Positions 5,177 to 5,236 of a stretch of DNA of 5,236 nt are shown here, piece by piece. The stretch's first letter is position 1, and the number at the start of each line of letters is the position of its first letter. Position numbers and translations under genes: made by a program. Origin of the DNA: Caryophanales bacterium UBA5632 (GTDB lineage: Bacteria; Bacillota_I; Bacilli_A; Izemoplasmatales; Hujiaoplasmataceae); the NCBI GenBank assembly GCA_002421405.1, contig DIJY01000078.1:1-5236 (forward strand), read 5' to 3'. The notes under the pieces are model-generated. The model did not search any database, had not been told where the DNA came from, and saw only the letters and a list, made by a program, of their open reading frames with translations.

Positions 5177-5236
5177 TGTGGTTCCTCCTTTGCATATAAT
5201 CTGCTTATATACTTGCTCGTTGTGAGTGACCTGACG
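5177..5236 (-). other. Leader or spacer upstream of rpsJ, truncated by the window edge
   Basis: These 60 nt hold the rpsJ SD and a short inverted repeat and otherwise nothing recognisable. I looked for a -35/-10 pair on the minus strand: TATAAG occurs at 5204-5209 but the region 16-18 bases upstream (AGGTCA and neighbours) is not a -35 match. An upstream gene could end here in one frame, at a TAA near 5207, but eight or nine codons are too few to identify it. The real operon promoter, or a gene such as tuf or fusA that often precedes rpsJ, probably lies outside the window. Confidence 0.6.
5192..5212 (-). repeat. Inverted repeat able to form a hairpin just before the rpsJ SD
   Basis: On the transcript, GTATATAA (5205-5212) and TTATATGC (5192-5199) can pair around a 5-nt loop GCAGA, giving eight base pairs of which one is a G-U wobble and one is G-C. 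The rest are A-U, so the stem is weak on its own. Its 3' arm ends two bases before the AAAGGAGG that starts rpsJ. It lacks a trailing U-run, so it is not a terminator. A role in presenting or masking the rpsJ SD is possible but unproven. Confidence 0.4.

Noticed and set aside
5195..5200. TATAAT on the plus strand as a -10 box
   Set aside because: No -35 match at 16-18 bp upstream, and it would read away from the operon; it is part of the A-T-rich inverted repeat.
5204..5209. TATAAG on the minus strand as the operon's -10 box
   Set aside because: The expected -35 position reads AGGTCA or similar, not TTGACA-like, and no extended -10 is present.
1..5236. Possible mobile element, CRISPR array, novel defence or biosynthetic system
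   Set aside because: Every part of the window is accounted for by an unbroken, canonical S10 operon; there are no direct repeat arrays, transposase genes or foreign insertions.

Overview
The whole window is one stretch of the S10 ribosomal-protein operon, transcribed leftward (minus strand). In transcription order it carries rpsJ (S10), rplC (L3), rplD (L4), rplW (L23), rplB (L2), rpsS (S19), rplV (L22), rpsC (S3), rplP (L16), rpmC (L29), rpsQ (S17) and the first 62 codons of rplN (L14), which runs off the left edge. This is the standard bacterial gene order with nothing inserted, missing or broken. No stretch of 300 bases lacks a gene; the largest gaps are the 60-nt leader right of rpsJ and the 56-nt rpsJ-rplC spacer.

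The organism looks like a moderately AT-rich member of the Bacillota or a related lineage. Nearly every gene has a strong AGGAGG-type Shine-Dalgarno (SD) sequence, and the proteins read like Firmicutes versions: S10 with HVNKDSREQFE, L3 with SHGSKYHRGIGSLG and no PrmB-type glutamine, L16 starting MLMPKR. Some L2, L4 and S19 details recall Erysipelotrichia or Mollicutes-related lineages, but that is an impression from memory. All eight tryptophans I counted are TGG, and none of the eleven visible stop codons is TGA (seven TAG, four TAA). Standard-code reading gives full-length proteins throughout.

The genes work together as assembly and structural parts of both subunits. L3, L4, L22, L23 and L2 build the 50S core, peptidyl-transferase surroundings and exit tunnel. 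S10, S19 and S3 form the 30S head and mRNA entry. L16, L29, S17 and L14 complete the set. Junctions are tight (14-nt overlap to 56-nt gap), which fits one polycistronic, translationally coupled mRNA. No promoter or terminator is convincing inside the window.

I found no novel system. The points worth a second look are small: stop codons fused to the next gene's SD, an oddly placed SD for rplW, a hairpin directly before the rpsJ SD, and the absence of TGA stops.
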